Source: CAVPCZ01 sp963779225
GTDB taxonomy: Bacteria; Bacteroidota; Ignavibacteria; UBA10030; UBA6906
DNA: 64,000 bases
Direction of reading: 5' to 3'
Assembly: GCA_963779225.1 (NCBI GenBank)
Contig: CAVZWW010000003.1
Location: 744,001 to 808,000 of the forward strand
Shown: positions 35,622-44,117 of the stretch, piece after piece
Layout: each line of letters begins with the position of its first letter
How positions within the stretch are numbered: the stretch's first letter is position 1
Notes under the pieces: model-generated
Databases searched by the model: none
Told to the model about the DNA's origin: nothing
The model's input: only the letters and a program-made list of their open reading frames with translations
Position numbers and translations under genes: made by a program

Positions 35622-36164
35622 TCACTCTCCGACCGCTTCCCTGGCGAGAATACTCTCCATATCATTGCGGACCAGCCGGTAGACCTGCCATTCCTTGAGG
35701 TGTGTCGCCCCGAACCGTTTGTAGAATTCGATTGCGGGGGTGTTCCAGTCGAGGACCGACCACTCCATCCGGCCGCAGCCGCGGCGATGTGCTTCGGTGA
35801 CCATGGCGACAAAGAGCCCATATCCCACCTTCTTTTTGCGATATTCGGGGAGCACAAAAAGGTCCTCAAGGTAGAGTGTCGGGAACGCGAGGAAGCTGGA
35901 GTATGTTTCAAACACGAATGCATACCCTGCTGAGACTCCCTCGTATTCGGCGAGAAAAGCCTGTATGCGGGGAGGTGTCGAGAACATATCCCGGATCAGG
36001 CGGTCCCGGGCTGCTTTGTCAGGCGGAGGGAGCCGTTCGTAGTCTGCAAGTCCACGAACGAGGTGCAGGATCGTCTCTGCATCTGCCGGTATCGCAGGAC
36101 GGATAACAAGGCCGGGGACGGCGGAGGGGGGCTCAGAAAGGCGGTTTTTGGCTGGTTTGGTCAT
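35622..36164 (-). CDS. GNAT family N-acetyltransferase (diamine/spermidine acetyltransferase-like)
   Basis: 180 residues with one GNAT domain. LYLEDLFVLPEYRKKKVGYG is the family's strand-4/motif-A region, where acetyl-CoA pyrophosphate binds (YRKKKVGYG). WSVLDWNTPAIEFYKRFGA is motif B. This arrangement matches the SAT/thialysine acetyltransferase group. ATG 36164 is used; its promoter (36197-36225) overlaps that of the divergent hydroxylase gene. The substrate is probably an amine, but this is inferred only from the family. Confidence 0.88.
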   Translation of the reverse strand: MTKPAKNRLSEPPSAVPGLVIRPAIPADAETILHLVRGLADYERLPPPDKAARDRLIRDMFSTPPRIQAFLAEYEGVSAGYAFVFETYSSFLAFPTLYLEDLFVLPEYRKKKVGYGLFVAMVTEAHRRGCGRMEWSVLDWNTPAIEFYKRFGATHLKEWQVYRLVRNDMESILAREAVGE

Positions 36165-36184
36165 AGTCCGGGAGTCCGCTGGAA

Positions 36185-36213
36185 TTGAATAAGACCTGAA
36201 TACTCCGTATATT
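36185..36213 (+). promoter_or_regulatory. Sigma70 promoter for the fatty-acid hydroxylase gene
   Basis: TTGAAT (36185-36190), 17-bp spacer, TATATT (36208-36213). Predicted start near 36220; the 30-base leader contains GGAGG before ATG 36250. It overlaps the opposing promoter at 36197-36225. Confidence 0.6.
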
Positions 36214-36225
36214 TGCAGCACTCAA
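36197..36225 (-). promoter_or_regulatory. Sigma70 promoter for the GNAT gene, overlapping the divergent promoter
   Basis: Minus strand: TTGAGT (36225-36220), 17-bp spacer, TATTCA (36202-36197). Predicted start near 36190. The 17-base overlap with the plus-strand promoter means the two cannot be occupied at the same time. Confidence 0.5.
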
Positions 36226-36249
36226 TGGAACAACGTCATAGGAGGTTTC

Positions 36250-36891
36250 ATGGCTAAACTCTATGCATCGAACAAGGATGAATCCGCCCGGCTCTTTAAG
36301 AGCGACCTGCTGGAGTTTTTCACCCATGTTCACTGGAGTGTGCCGATTTTTCTGTATGTTCCCGTTGTGGGCTACTTTCTCTACCGGGCATCCACCACGC
36401 CCGGCCTGACATTGGGGACGGGTGCCACGCTCTTTTTGGCGGGTCTGGTGGTATGGTCGTTCAGTGAGTACATACTCCACCGGTATGTGTTTCACTATGA
36501 ACCGACCAGTGCGTTGGGGAAACGTCTCCACTTCCTCATGCACGGGATACACCATGACTACCCGAACGACAGTACGCGCCTGGTATTGCCGCCGTCGATG
36601 AGCATTCCTCTGGCCGCACTCTTTTATGGGCTCTTCTTCCTCCTGTTTGGCGCACAGTATGTCGCGCCGTTTTTTGCGGCTTTCCTCCTGGGATACGTCC
36701 TATATGATGAGATTCACTATGCAACCCATCATGCGCCGATGAAGGGGAGCATTTTTCTCAAGCTGAAACACCATCACATACTGCATCACTATCACGCCCC
36801 GGAAAAGGGGTATGGAGTGAGCTCTCCTCTCTGGGACTACGTCTTCGGAACGGTGGATCCAACTGAAGAGAAGACGCCGGTAGAAGCCTGA
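36250..36891 (+). CDS. Fatty-acid hydroxylase superfamily membrane protein (di-iron, FA2H-like)
   Basis: 213 residues with about four membrane helices and the full set of histidine boxes that bind a di-iron centre: HRYVFH, HGIHHDYP, HYATHH and HHILHHYH. These match the fatty-acid 2-hydroxylase (Scs7/FA2H) branch rather than sterol desaturases. The likely reaction is O2-dependent 2-hydroxylation of acyl chains in membrane lipids such as sphingolipids. Start ATG 36250 has GGAGG at -8. It has its own promoter and ends at a hairpin (36926-36954). An oxygen-using enzyme next to a hydrogenase cluster suggests a facultative lifestyle. Confidence 0.88.
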   Translation: MAKLYASNKDESARLFKSDLLEFFTHVHWSVPIFLYVPVVGYFLYRASTTPGLTLGTGATLFLAGLVVWSFSEYILHRYVFHYEPTSALGKRLHFLMHGIHHDYPNDSTRLVLPPSMSIPLAALFYGLFFLLFGAQYVAPFFAAFLLGYVLYDEIHYATHHAPMKGSIFLKLKHHHILHHYHAPEKGYGVSSPLWDYVFGTVDPTEEKTPVEA

Positions 36892-36919
36892 GGGTTGAGG
36901 TTTCAGCTGTCCGGGGATG

Positions 36920-37837
36920 TTACCGACGCCCGGACCCTTCGCGGGTCCGGGCGTTTGCATTCATGAGCATTCCCAGAGCCATGGAAAGAACACGTGCGTC
37001 GGCACGATCGGCGCGTGAAGGGATAAGGACCGGGACCCGGGCTCCGACGATCACGTGCGCGAGGGGTTGCCCTGCAAAATACGTGATACTCTTTGCCAGG
37101 CTGTTAGCGACTTCTATAGAGTGGGCGATAAGCACGTCAGCCGCGCCGGCCACAGCGGACCGGAGTCCTTTCTCACGCGCAGCATCCGGAGAAAGTGCGT
37201 TGTCCAGGGCGAGCGGTCCATCCACCAGGCATCCCGCAATTTGTCCCCGCTCATTCATCTTTGCCAGTGCGGCTGCATCCAGCGTTGAAGGAAGGCCGGG
37301 GTTGACGTACTCGGTTGCGCTGAGCACGGCGACCTTGGGTGTGGCAATGCCGAGCGCATGGGCGACTTCGACGGCATTCAGAATCAGTTCCTTCTTGGCC
37401 TTCAGGTCCGGTGTGGTGGTGACACCGCCGTCCGTTATGAGGACCAGCCGTTTGCCGGCGGCGTGCCCGTATTCCACCGCAACGACGTCGCTCAGGAGTC
37501 GTCCGGTGCGCAACCCCGACTCTTCATCCAGGACCGCGCGCATAAGTGCTGCGGTATCCACCGAACCTTTCATCAGGATATCTCCCTTCCCTTCGCGGAC
37601 CATCGCCAGCGCTATGCGGAGTACATCGGTCTGGCCGGCTGCATGTTGCATGCGCTCCGGGTCCCATCCGGACTCCATACGTTCGCGGTCTCCCACGAGG
37701 AAACACCGGACTCCCAGGGCTGCTTCCGCTTCGCGCACCGCGGCCAGAATGTCCGGGGTATGGGGGGCGGCCACAACCACAGAGAGGCCATGCAGTTGCT
37801 GTGCGGCGGCCCGCAGTTCGGCAAATGAGGTGATCAT
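36920..37837 (-). CDS. ptb: Phosphate butyryltransferase
   Basis: 305 residues. Converts butyryl-CoA (or a similar acyl-CoA) and phosphate to acyl-phosphate. Phosphate acyltransferase fold with GDILMKGSVDTAALMRAVLD, DGGVTTTPDLKAKKELILNA and VDGPLALDNALS, all typical of Ptb rather than Pta. It starts nine bases after butyrate kinase and is the last gene of the hydrogenase cluster. The last codons (NARTREGSGRR) coincide with a strong hairpin that also serves the convergent gene. Substrate chain length is inferred. Confidence 0.92.
   Translation of the reverse strand: MITSFAELRAAAQQLHGLSVVVAAPHTPDILAAVREAEAALGVRCFLVGDRERMESGWDPERMQHAAGQTDVLRIALAMVREGKGDILMKGSVDTAALMRAVLDEESGLRTGRLLSDVVAVEYGHAAGKRLVLITDGGVTTTPDLKAKKELILNAVEVAHALGIATPKVAVLSATEYVNPGLPSTLDAAALAKMNERGQIAGCLVDGPLALDNALSPDAAREKGLRSAVAGAADVLIAHSIEVANSLAKSITYFAGQPLAHVIVGARVPVLIPSRADRADARVLSMALGMLMNANARTREGSGRR
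36926..36954. terminator. Shared hairpin terminator embedded in the 3' end of ptb
   Basis: ACGCCCGGACCC (36926-36937), loop TTCGC, GGGTCCGGGCGT (36943-36954): a perfect 12-bp stem followed on the plus strand by TTGCATTC. It would end the hydroxylase transcript, and it lies inside the last codons of ptb on the other strand. Confidence 0.6.
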
Positions 37838-37846
37838 GGGAGCTCC

Positions 37847-38914
37847 TCAGTATTCGAGTGGTTCACGTTCTCCATGAATGACGGCCAGCGTTTCGGCGGC
37901 AAGTGTGCGCATCTCGTCCTCCCCGGGGTACACGATCACGGGAGCGATCCGCTGGACCCGTTCCCGGATCCACCCGACAAGCATCGCGGATGTCGCGAGG
38001 CCCCCCGTGAGGATGATTGCCTGAAGGGCGCCGTACAGAACGGTGGACATCCCCCCGATTTCCTTTGCAATCTGGTAGGCCATCGCCTGATACACCTCGC
38101 GCGCAGTATCTTCACCGTGCCGGATGCGCTCCTCGACCTCCATCGCGGAATTTGTCCCGAGGTACGCCGCCAGGCCCCCGGCTCCCCGGACAAGATTGCG
38201 CACATCGCCTTCCAGGAGTGATCCCGAAAAACAGAGTGTGATGAACTGTTGCAGAGGAAGTCCGCCTGTGCGCTCGGGAGAAAACGGGCCGTCGCTGGAC
38301 GCGTCGTTGATATCGATGATCTTTCCTCCCCGGACGGGAGCGATGGAAATACCCCCTCCAAGATGACCGATCACAAACGAGGTGGAGGGGAGGGGAATGC
38401 CGAGTTCCCTGGACGCGTGCCGCGCCGCGGCGTGGATGTTGAGGGCATGGGAGAGACTGCTGCGTGTGATGAGCGGATGACCGGAATACCGTGCAAGGGG
38501 TTCGAGTTCATCCACCGACACCGGGTCCACGACAAAGGCCGGACAGTGGTATTCACGGCTGAGGGCATGCGCCATGGCGCAGCCGAGGTTCGAAGCATGT
38601 TCCCCCTGCAGGTTTGCGCGCGCGTCCTCGAGCATCCGCTCATTCACCCGGTACGTCCCGCCGGGGATCGGCCGCAACAGTCCGCCGATGCCGACCACAC
38701 CCGAGAGGTTCTGGACGGTGGCCCGGGTCCATTCCCGCACATGGTGGAGGCGGAATTCAAACTGGTTCCATAATCCGTCAAACCGCTTCAGTGTCGCCGC
38801 ATCATGGCGGAGCACCTGGGTGCGGACAAGTGTCTGCTCCTCATACAGCGCCATCTTGGTTGACGTGGAGCCGGGATTGACGATAAGAATGGTATGGGGA
38901 GGTGTGCAGGGCAT
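37847..38914 (-). CDS. buk: Butyrate kinase
   Basis: 355 residues, the usual length of butyrate kinase. Makes ATP and butyrate (or another short acid) from acyl-phosphate and ADP. ASKHA fold: N-terminal phosphate loop ILIVNPGSTSTKMALYE; GHLGGGISIAPVRGGKIID and NDASSDGPFSPERTG are the family's adenosine/phosphate motifs. Start ATG 38914 fits the N-terminal strand; the frame is open further upstream but overlaps hypE. It lies 13 bases after hypE and nine before ptb. With Ptb it forms a substrate-level phosphorylation module. Confidence 0.94.
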   Translation of the reverse strand: MPCTPPHTILIVNPGSTSTKMALYEEQTLVRTQVLRHDAATLKRFDGLWNQFEFRLHHVREWTRATVQNLSGVVGIGGLLRPIPGGTYRVNERMLEDARANLQGEHASNLGCAMAHALSREYHCPAFVVDPVSVDELEPLARYSGHPLITRSSLSHALNIHAAARHASRELGIPLPSTSFVIGHLGGGISIAPVRGGKIIDINDASSDGPFSPERTGGLPLQQFITLCFSGSLLEGDVRNLVRGAGGLAAYLGTNSAMEVEERIRHGEDTAREVYQAMAYQIAKEIGGMSTVLYGALQAIILTGGLATSAMLVGWIRERVQRIAPVIVYPGEDEMRTLAAETLAVIHGEREPLEY

Positions 38915-38927
38915 TGGAGTCCTCGGC

Positions 38928-39989
38928 TTAACAGATGCGGGGAAGCTGTTCACCGGAAAGCATATCCACAACGCGCGTGCCGCCGATGGTGCTGTGCATG
39001 ACAACCATTCCGGGATGTGCGTCAACGACTTCACCGATGGCGGCGGCATCCCGTCCGAGTGGATGGGCGCGCATGGCCTGCAGGACGGCATCGGCATGAA
39101 CACGCGGCACAAACGCAACCAGTTTTCCTTCGTTTGCAACGTACAGGGGATCGAAGCCGAGCAACTCACAGGCGCCGGCCACTTCGTCCTCCACGGGGAT
39201 GTCCCGCTCGCGGAGGACAATTCCGATTCCGGCCTGGGCGGCGATTTCATTCAGGGTACTGGCGACCCCGCCGCGTGTCGGGTCACGGAGGACGTGGATC
39301 TCCGGTGTCACACCGAACATGGCTTCCACGAGCGGATACAACGCCGCCGTGTCACTCCGGATGGCCGTGGTGAAGGTGAGTCCTTCCCGCACCGACATGA
39401 TGGCGATGCCATGACGGGCGATCGGCCCGTTGATGAGAATGACGTCGCCCGGCCGCGCATGCCGGGGATGGATATTGATGCCCGGAGGAATAATCCCGAT
39501 ACCGGACGTGGTGACAAAGATGCCGTCTCCTTTGCCGCGGTCCACAACCTTGGTGTCTCCGGTGACCAGCGAAACACCCGCAATCAAGGCGGCTTCGCGC
39601 ATGGCATGCGTGATGCGCCAGAGGTCGTCCATGGAAAGCCCTTCTTCGATCACCAGGCCGACGGAAAGATACATCGGCCGTGCTCCGCACATGGCAAGAT
39701 CATTCGCGGTACCGTACACGGCCAACTCCCCGATGGATCCTCCGGGGAAGAAAAGAGGATGGACAACGTAGCCATCGGTGGAGAAGGCGATGCGCTGATC
39801 TCCGATGGTCAGCATGGCGCCGTCGTGCTGCTGTGCCAGGTGTTCGTTCTGGAACTCCGACACAAAGAGCTCATGGATCAGCTCATGCGTCAGCTTTCCG
39901 CCGCCACCATGCGCGAGCAACACCTGCTTGTAACGGGCAATGGGCAGGGGGCATGAAAAGGCGTTTACATCAGGTGTCTCGTGTGCCAT
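38928..39989 (-). CDS. hypE: Hydrogenase maturation protein HypE (carbamoyl dehydratase)
   Basis: 353 residues. Receives a carbamoyl group from HypF on its C-terminal Cys and dehydrates it with ATP to a thiocyanate, the source of the CN ligands. The C-terminal tail PRIC carries that Cys. The AIRS/PurM fold shows LLAHGGGGKLTHELI and VTGDTKVVDRGKGDG. Start ATG 39989 shares one base with the hypD stop (TGATG), indicating coupled translation. It lies between hypD and butyrate kinase. Confidence 0.97.
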   Translation of the reverse strand: MAHETPDVNAFSCPLPIARYKQVLLAHGGGGKLTHELIHELFVSEFQNEHLAQQHDGAMLTIGDQRIAFSTDGYVVHPLFFPGGSIGELAVYGTANDLAMCGARPMYLSVGLVIEEGLSMDDLWRITHAMREAALIAGVSLVTGDTKVVDRGKGDGIFVTTSGIGIIPPGINIHPRHARPGDVILINGPIARHGIAIMSVREGLTFTTAIRSDTAALYPLVEAMFGVTPEIHVLRDPTRGGVASTLNEIAAQAGIGIVLRERDIPVEDEVAGACELLGFDPLYVANEGKLVAFVPRVHADAVLQAMRAHPLGRDAAAIGEVVDAHPGMVVMHSTIGGTRVVDMLSGEQLPRIC

Positions 39990-41095
39990 CACGTCTCCGT
40001 CCTGGTGGTGGTGAACCGGCCGTACCGGAAGTAGGCCGAGCAGGCGCCTTCCGACGATACCATGGGCGCACCAAGGGGATGCTCGGGGGTACATTCTCGC
40101 CCGAAGGCGGTGCATTCATGCGGTTTGCTCATACCCTGCAGGACCTTGCCCGCGATGCACGCCGAGGGTTCACGGGCTGTCACCGCCGTCACATCAAAGC
40201 GGGCCTCGGCATCGTAGCGGCGGTATGCATCCCGTAACCGGTATCCACTGTTCGGTATTGTGCCGATGCCGCGCCAGATACGATCGGTGACCTCGAAGAC
40301 CTGTTCAATGACCTTGCGGGCGGGGATATTCCCTTCGCGTCGCACCGCGCGCGCATACTGGTTTTCTACGTCCGTCCGGCCCGATTCCAGCTGCCGGATT
40401 GCGGCGAGAATACCCTGGAGGATATCCACCGGCTCAAACCCGGTCACCACGATCGGCGTGGCGAAGCGGCGGGAGAGGGGCAGATATTCCTCATAGCCCA
40501 TCACGGTACAGACATGGCCGGCGGCGAGAAACGCCTGGATGCGGTTTGCCGGCGACGAAAGGATGGCTTCGATGGCCGGAGGAACGAGCACATGCGCGGA
40601 AAGGAGGGAAAAGTTGTCCAGCTGTTCCCGGTGCGCCTGCACGACCGCCATGGCATTTGCCGGAGCGGTTGTTTCAAAGCCCACGGCAAAGAAGACCACC
40701 TGTTTGTGCGGGTTCTGCCGTGCAAGGGTAACCGCATCAAGGGGCGAGTAGACGATACGCACATCGTGTCCCTGGGCTTTGACCGTCAGGAGGTCCTTTT
40801 CCGATCCCGGCACGCGCAGCATGTCGCCGAACGAGGTCAGCATAACACCGGGATATGCGGCGATGGCGATGGCCCTGTCGATCAGTTCGATCGGTGTCAC
40901 GCAGACGGGACAGCCGGGTCCGTGGACGAGTGTGATCGCGGGGGGAAGGAGGGCGTCGAGGCCGTGCCGGACGATTGCATGTGTCTGGCCTCCACAGATT
41001 TCCATGATGGTCCATGGATGTGTCGTGGCGGCATGGATGCCGCCCACCAGTGTGCGGACGGCGTCCCGGTCCCGGAATTCGTCAAGATATTTCAC
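39989..41095 (-). CDS. hypD: Hydrogenase formation protein HypD
   Basis: 368 residues. Scaffold for assembly of the Fe(CN)2CO group with HypC. Conserved Cys motifs: EICGGQTHAIVRHG, HGPGCPVCVTP, and a C-terminal iron-sulfur set (CIAGKVLQG, HECTAFGREC and GACSAYFRYG). GFETTAPANA is also diagnostic. I use GTG 41095 (KYLDEFRD follows, as homologues begin) rather than ATG 41116; GAGGA lies upstream of it. It overlaps hypC by 14 bases. Confidence 0.96.
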   Translation of the reverse strand: MKYLDEFRDRDAVRTLVGGIHAATTHPWTIMEICGGQTHAIVRHGLDALLPPAITLVHGPGCPVCVTPIELIDRAIAIAAYPGVMLTSFGDMLRVPGSEKDLLTVKAQGHDVRIVYSPLDAVTLARQNPHKQVVFFAVGFETTAPANAMAVVQAHREQLDNFSLLSAHVLVPPAIEAILSSPANRIQAFLAAGHVCTVMGYEEYLPLSRRFATPIVVTGFEPVDILQGILAAIRQLESGRTDVENQYARAVRREGNIPARKVIEQVFEVTDRIWRGIGTIPNSGYRLRDAYRRYDAEARFDVTAVTAREPSACIAGKVLQGMSKPHECTAFGRECTPEHPLGAPMVSSEGACSAYFRYGRFTTTRTET

Positions 41096-41342
41096 GTCGG
41101 GCCTGTTCCTCGTCATCCAGATCGCCCATCTCGCGCAGTATCCGGAGAGTTTCCTCGGCCTCCTGTTCGTCCAGCTTGCTGATGGCAAATCCGACGTGGA
41201 CGATCACATACTCGCCCACGGTCACCTCGGGAAGCCATTCAAGACAAATCTGTTTCTGCACGCCGGAAAAACTCACCGTGGCCATCAACGGCGACGTGGC
41301 ACGGTCGATTTCCAGCACCTTCCCCGGAATCGCGAGACACAT
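41082..41342 (-). CDS. hypC: Hydrogenase assembly chaperone HypC
   Basis: 86 residues. Starts MCLAIPGKVLEI: the Cys at position 2 binds the iron precursor and later the large subunit. The OB-fold part continues through GEYVIVHVGFAISKLDEQEA. It forms a complex with HypD, whose gene overlaps it. The acidic/basic C-terminus (DDEEQARREIS) is somewhat longer than average. It begins 53 bases after hypF. Confidence 0.96.
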   Translation of the reverse strand: MCLAIPGKVLEIDRATSPLMATVSFSGVQKQICLEWLPEVTVGEYVIVHVGFAISKLDEQEAEETLRILREMGDLDDEEQARREIS

Positions 41343-41395
41343 GGTTTCCTCTTCTCTTTGCTCCTGACGGATGAGATATTCCGTGACGCGTGCGA

Positions 41396-43681
41396 TTACT
41401 CCTGACGGGAGAGATCACCTGCAAACGCCGCTGCAGCAATCTGGCCGAGCGCGATTCCGCCGTCGTTCGGCGGGATGCGTTGATGCCAGTGGGGGCGGTA
41501 CCCGGCGGCTTCGAGCCCCCTGACGGCGAGTTCAGTCAGGAGACGATTTTGAAAGCACCCGCCTGACAGGGCCACATGTTCGATGCCGACATGCCGGGCC
41601 GTGCTGACGATCATCGCGGCGAGGGTCGCGTGAAAGCGTGCGGCTATCGTGGATGCCGGTACCGTTCGCGCGCGGTCTTCCAGTATCTCAAGAATCATTG
41701 TTCCCCAGTCGACCGTCCAGCGATCGGTCGACTGTTGCAGGGCAAACGGATATGGATCGGCGTTTCCCTCTCCTGCGGCAAATTCCAGTTCCATTGCCGC
41801 CTGTCCTTCATATCGTGACAGTTGCCGCAGTCCGACGATGGCCGCAACGGCATCAAAGAGGCGGCCGGCGCTGGAGGTGACCGGTGTGTTGAGATGCCGT
41901 ACAAACATCCGGTGCAGGTTCTTCTGTTCCGCCGGGCTCCATGACACGGCAGGGATCAAATCGTGCGGGGTGAAAAGCTTCTCGCCGAACAGCTCGTACA
42001 GTACACCGAGCGCCGAACGACGCGGTTCCCGGACGGCCCGGTCGCCGCCGGGCAGGCGGAAGGTCCTGAGTGAACCGACGCGCCGGAAAGTTCCCCCCGC
42101 GGCGAGAATCCATTCTCCTCCCCAGATTGTCCCATCCGTCCCCAGCCCCGTGCCGTCCCAGGCGATGCCCAGGACAGGACCCGTGAGTTCATTCTCGGCC
42201 ATGCAGGCGGCGACATGCGCAACATGGTGCTGAACCGTGATTTGCCGTTCCGGCCTGAAACGGGCGTACGCAGTGGAAAGATAATCCGGATGGAGGTCAG
42301 ATACAATGGTTGCGGGGCGGGCATCAAACAAGGTCTGCATTCGTTCGACGGTTTCCGTGAATGCGCTGTAGGCTTCAGGGGTCTCAAGATCACCGAGGTG
42401 CTGGCTGATGAACGCCGAGGAGCCCCGTGCGAGGGCGACGGTGTTTTTCAGATGGGCGCCGACTGCGAGTGTCTCGGGCACAGGAGCGGGCAGCGTGACG
42501 GGAAGCGGGGCGTAGCCGCGCGCCCTGCGGAGGACCAATTCCCGGCCGAGCATCACGCGCACGATGGAATCGTCAACGTGCCGTGTGATGGGGCGATTGT
42601 GCACGAGAAAGAGGTCGGCGATGCCGCCGAGCCGTTCGAGCGCCTCCCGTTCATCGGTGCAGATCGGTTCGTCACTTCTGTTCCCGCTTGTCGCCACCAC
42701 CGGGAGGTTGAAATGCCGGAGCAGGAGATGATGCAGGGGTGCGTATGGCAGCATAACGCCCAACGAAGGATTTCCGGGTGCGACGCTGTTCGCAGATGGG
42801 GGACAGCGGCATGCCGCGAGTCGCCGGAGAAGCACGATGGGTGCTTCGGCGGAACGGAGGAGGCGATCCTCCAGTTCGTCCACCGCGCACGTTGCGCGGA
42901 TCTGTTCCAGCGAAGGAAACATGAGTGCGAACGGTTTTTCTTCCCGGTGTTTGTGTGTGCGCAGGCGACGGACGGCATCATCGTCCGCGGCGCGGGTCAT
43001 CAGGTGAAAGCCGCCGATTCCTTTTACGGCGAGAATCTTGCCGGCGTGAAGGATTTCCGCGGCAGCCCCCAGGGCTTCGTCCCGGCGGGCGGTCACGATG
43101 CCGTCGGGATTCCAGGATTCCAGTTGCGGTCCGCAGTCGGGGCACGCATTGGGCTGGGCATGGAACCGGCGGTCCAGCGGATCTTCGTACTCATGACGGC
43201 ACGCGGGGCACATCGTGAACTCCCGCATGGTGGTGTTCGGTCGGTCGTAGGGCAGCGCCGTGATGATCGAAAAGCGGGGTCCGCAATTGGTGCAGTTGAT
43301 GAAGGGATACCGGTAGCGTCTGTCGGCCGGATCAAACAGTTCGCGAAGACAATCCTCGCACAGGGCAAGATCGGGCATCACCAGCGCGGTCTTGTCACCG
43401 CCGGTCTCGCTCGGCCGGATGTCAAATGAAGTGGTACCGGCCGGATCGAGGAACGAGAATTCGAAACTCTGGATAAAGGAGCGGGGGGGACGCTCAGAAG
43501 AGAGGCGCAGGACGAAGGCGTTCAGGGAGTCCTGTGGGCCATCCGCTTCGACCAGGACGCCCTGCGGTGTATTCTTCACCCAGCCCGTGAGCGCCAGCTC
43601 ACGGGCCAGGCGATAGACAAATGGACGGAAGCCGACCCCCTGGACGGCTCCCCGGATGACTCCGTGCAGACGACGTATCAA
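41396..43681 (-). CDS. hypF: Carbamoyltransferase HypF
   Basis: 761 residues. Makes thiocarboxamide on HypE from carbamoyl phosphate and ATP. Order: acylphosphatase domain (GAVQGVGFRPFVYRLA, residues ~9-90), two zinc-finger motifs (CEDCLRELFDPADRRYRYPF then NCTNCG; CPAC and CPDC), the YrdC-like domain and the Kae1-like carbamoyltransferase domain with VQHHVAHVAACMAE. Start is TTG 43681, three bases after the protease stop; homologues begin at this point, and no better in-frame start exists without losing the acylphosphatase strand. Confidence 0.96.
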   Translation of the reverse strand: MIRRLHGVIRGAVQGVGFRPFVYRLARELALTGWVKNTPQGVLVEADGPQDSLNAFVLRLSSERPPRSFIQSFEFSFLDPAGTTSFDIRPSETGGDKTALVMPDLALCEDCLRELFDPADRRYRYPFINCTNCGPRFSIITALPYDRPNTTMREFTMCPACRHEYEDPLDRRFHAQPNACPDCGPQLESWNPDGIVTARRDEALGAAAEILHAGKILAVKGIGGFHLMTRAADDDAVRRLRTHKHREEKPFALMFPSLEQIRATCAVDELEDRLLRSAEAPIVLLRRLAACRCPPSANSVAPGNPSLGVMLPYAPLHHLLLRHFNLPVVATSGNRSDEPICTDEREALERLGGIADLFLVHNRPITRHVDDSIVRVMLGRELVLRRARGYAPLPVTLPAPVPETLAVGAHLKNTVALARGSSAFISQHLGDLETPEAYSAFTETVERMQTLFDARPATIVSDLHPDYLSTAYARFRPERQITVQHHVAHVAACMAENELTGPVLGIAWDGTGLGTDGTIWGGEWILAAGGTFRRVGSLRTFRLPGGDRAVREPRRSALGVLYELFGEKLFTPHDLIPAVSWSPAEQKNLHRMFVRHLNTPVTSSAGRLFDAVAAIVGLRQLSRYEGQAAMELEFAAGEGNADPYPFALQQSTDRWTVDWGTMILEILEDRARTVPASTIAARFHATLAAMIVSTARHVGIEHVALSGGCFQNRLLTELAVRGLEAAGYRPHWHQRIPPNDGGIALGQIAAAAFAGDLSRQE

Positions 43682-43684
43682 AGA

Positions 43685-44117
43685 TCAGAGCCCCGTAACA
43701 TACGGTTTCATGACATCCAGACAGGCATCCACAAGCCCGGCCGTTCCAGGCGACAGCGACTCGGCGAATCCCGCCGATCGTACAGGAATCTCGATAAGCA
43801 GGGCTTCTGCGGGTGCGTGGTGGTAGAGTGATGACGAGAGGGCCAGAACACCGCCGGGGGAGAGGTTGTGCGATCGGGGGAACGGGGCTATCCGGGTTCA
43901 GCGCTGTCACGCGCAGGCCGGCGGCGGTCAGACTGGCGTCCACCACAATCACCCGGTCATACCGGGCCATGGTCTCCGCCAGCTCGGGTGTCAGACCGTG
44001 CACGCACAGGACATCAACATCCGGGAATTGTGCCCCCGCTCTTTCCGCCACCCTGATGCCGGCACCGTCATCGCCGCGCAGCGTGTTGCCGACACCGATG
44101 ACAAGCGTCTTGCTCAT
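43685..44117 (-). CDS. hoxW: Hydrogenase maturation protease (HoxW/HycI-type), apparent frameshift
   Basis: Cleaves the C-terminal peptide of HoxH after nickel insertion. The N-terminal part reads TLVIGVGNTLRGDDGAGIRV (Glu/Asp nickel-sensing site), then HGLTPELAE and VIVVDAS. At a run of five C on the minus strand (43880-43876) the frame breaks. Dropping one C gives RSHNLSPGGVLALSSSLY, exactly the family's HxLSP motif, and the frame then ends at TGA 43685. The corrected protein is about 143 residues. ATG 44117 overlaps the hoxH stop by four bases. The defect, if real, would stop HoxH processing. Confidence 0.88.
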
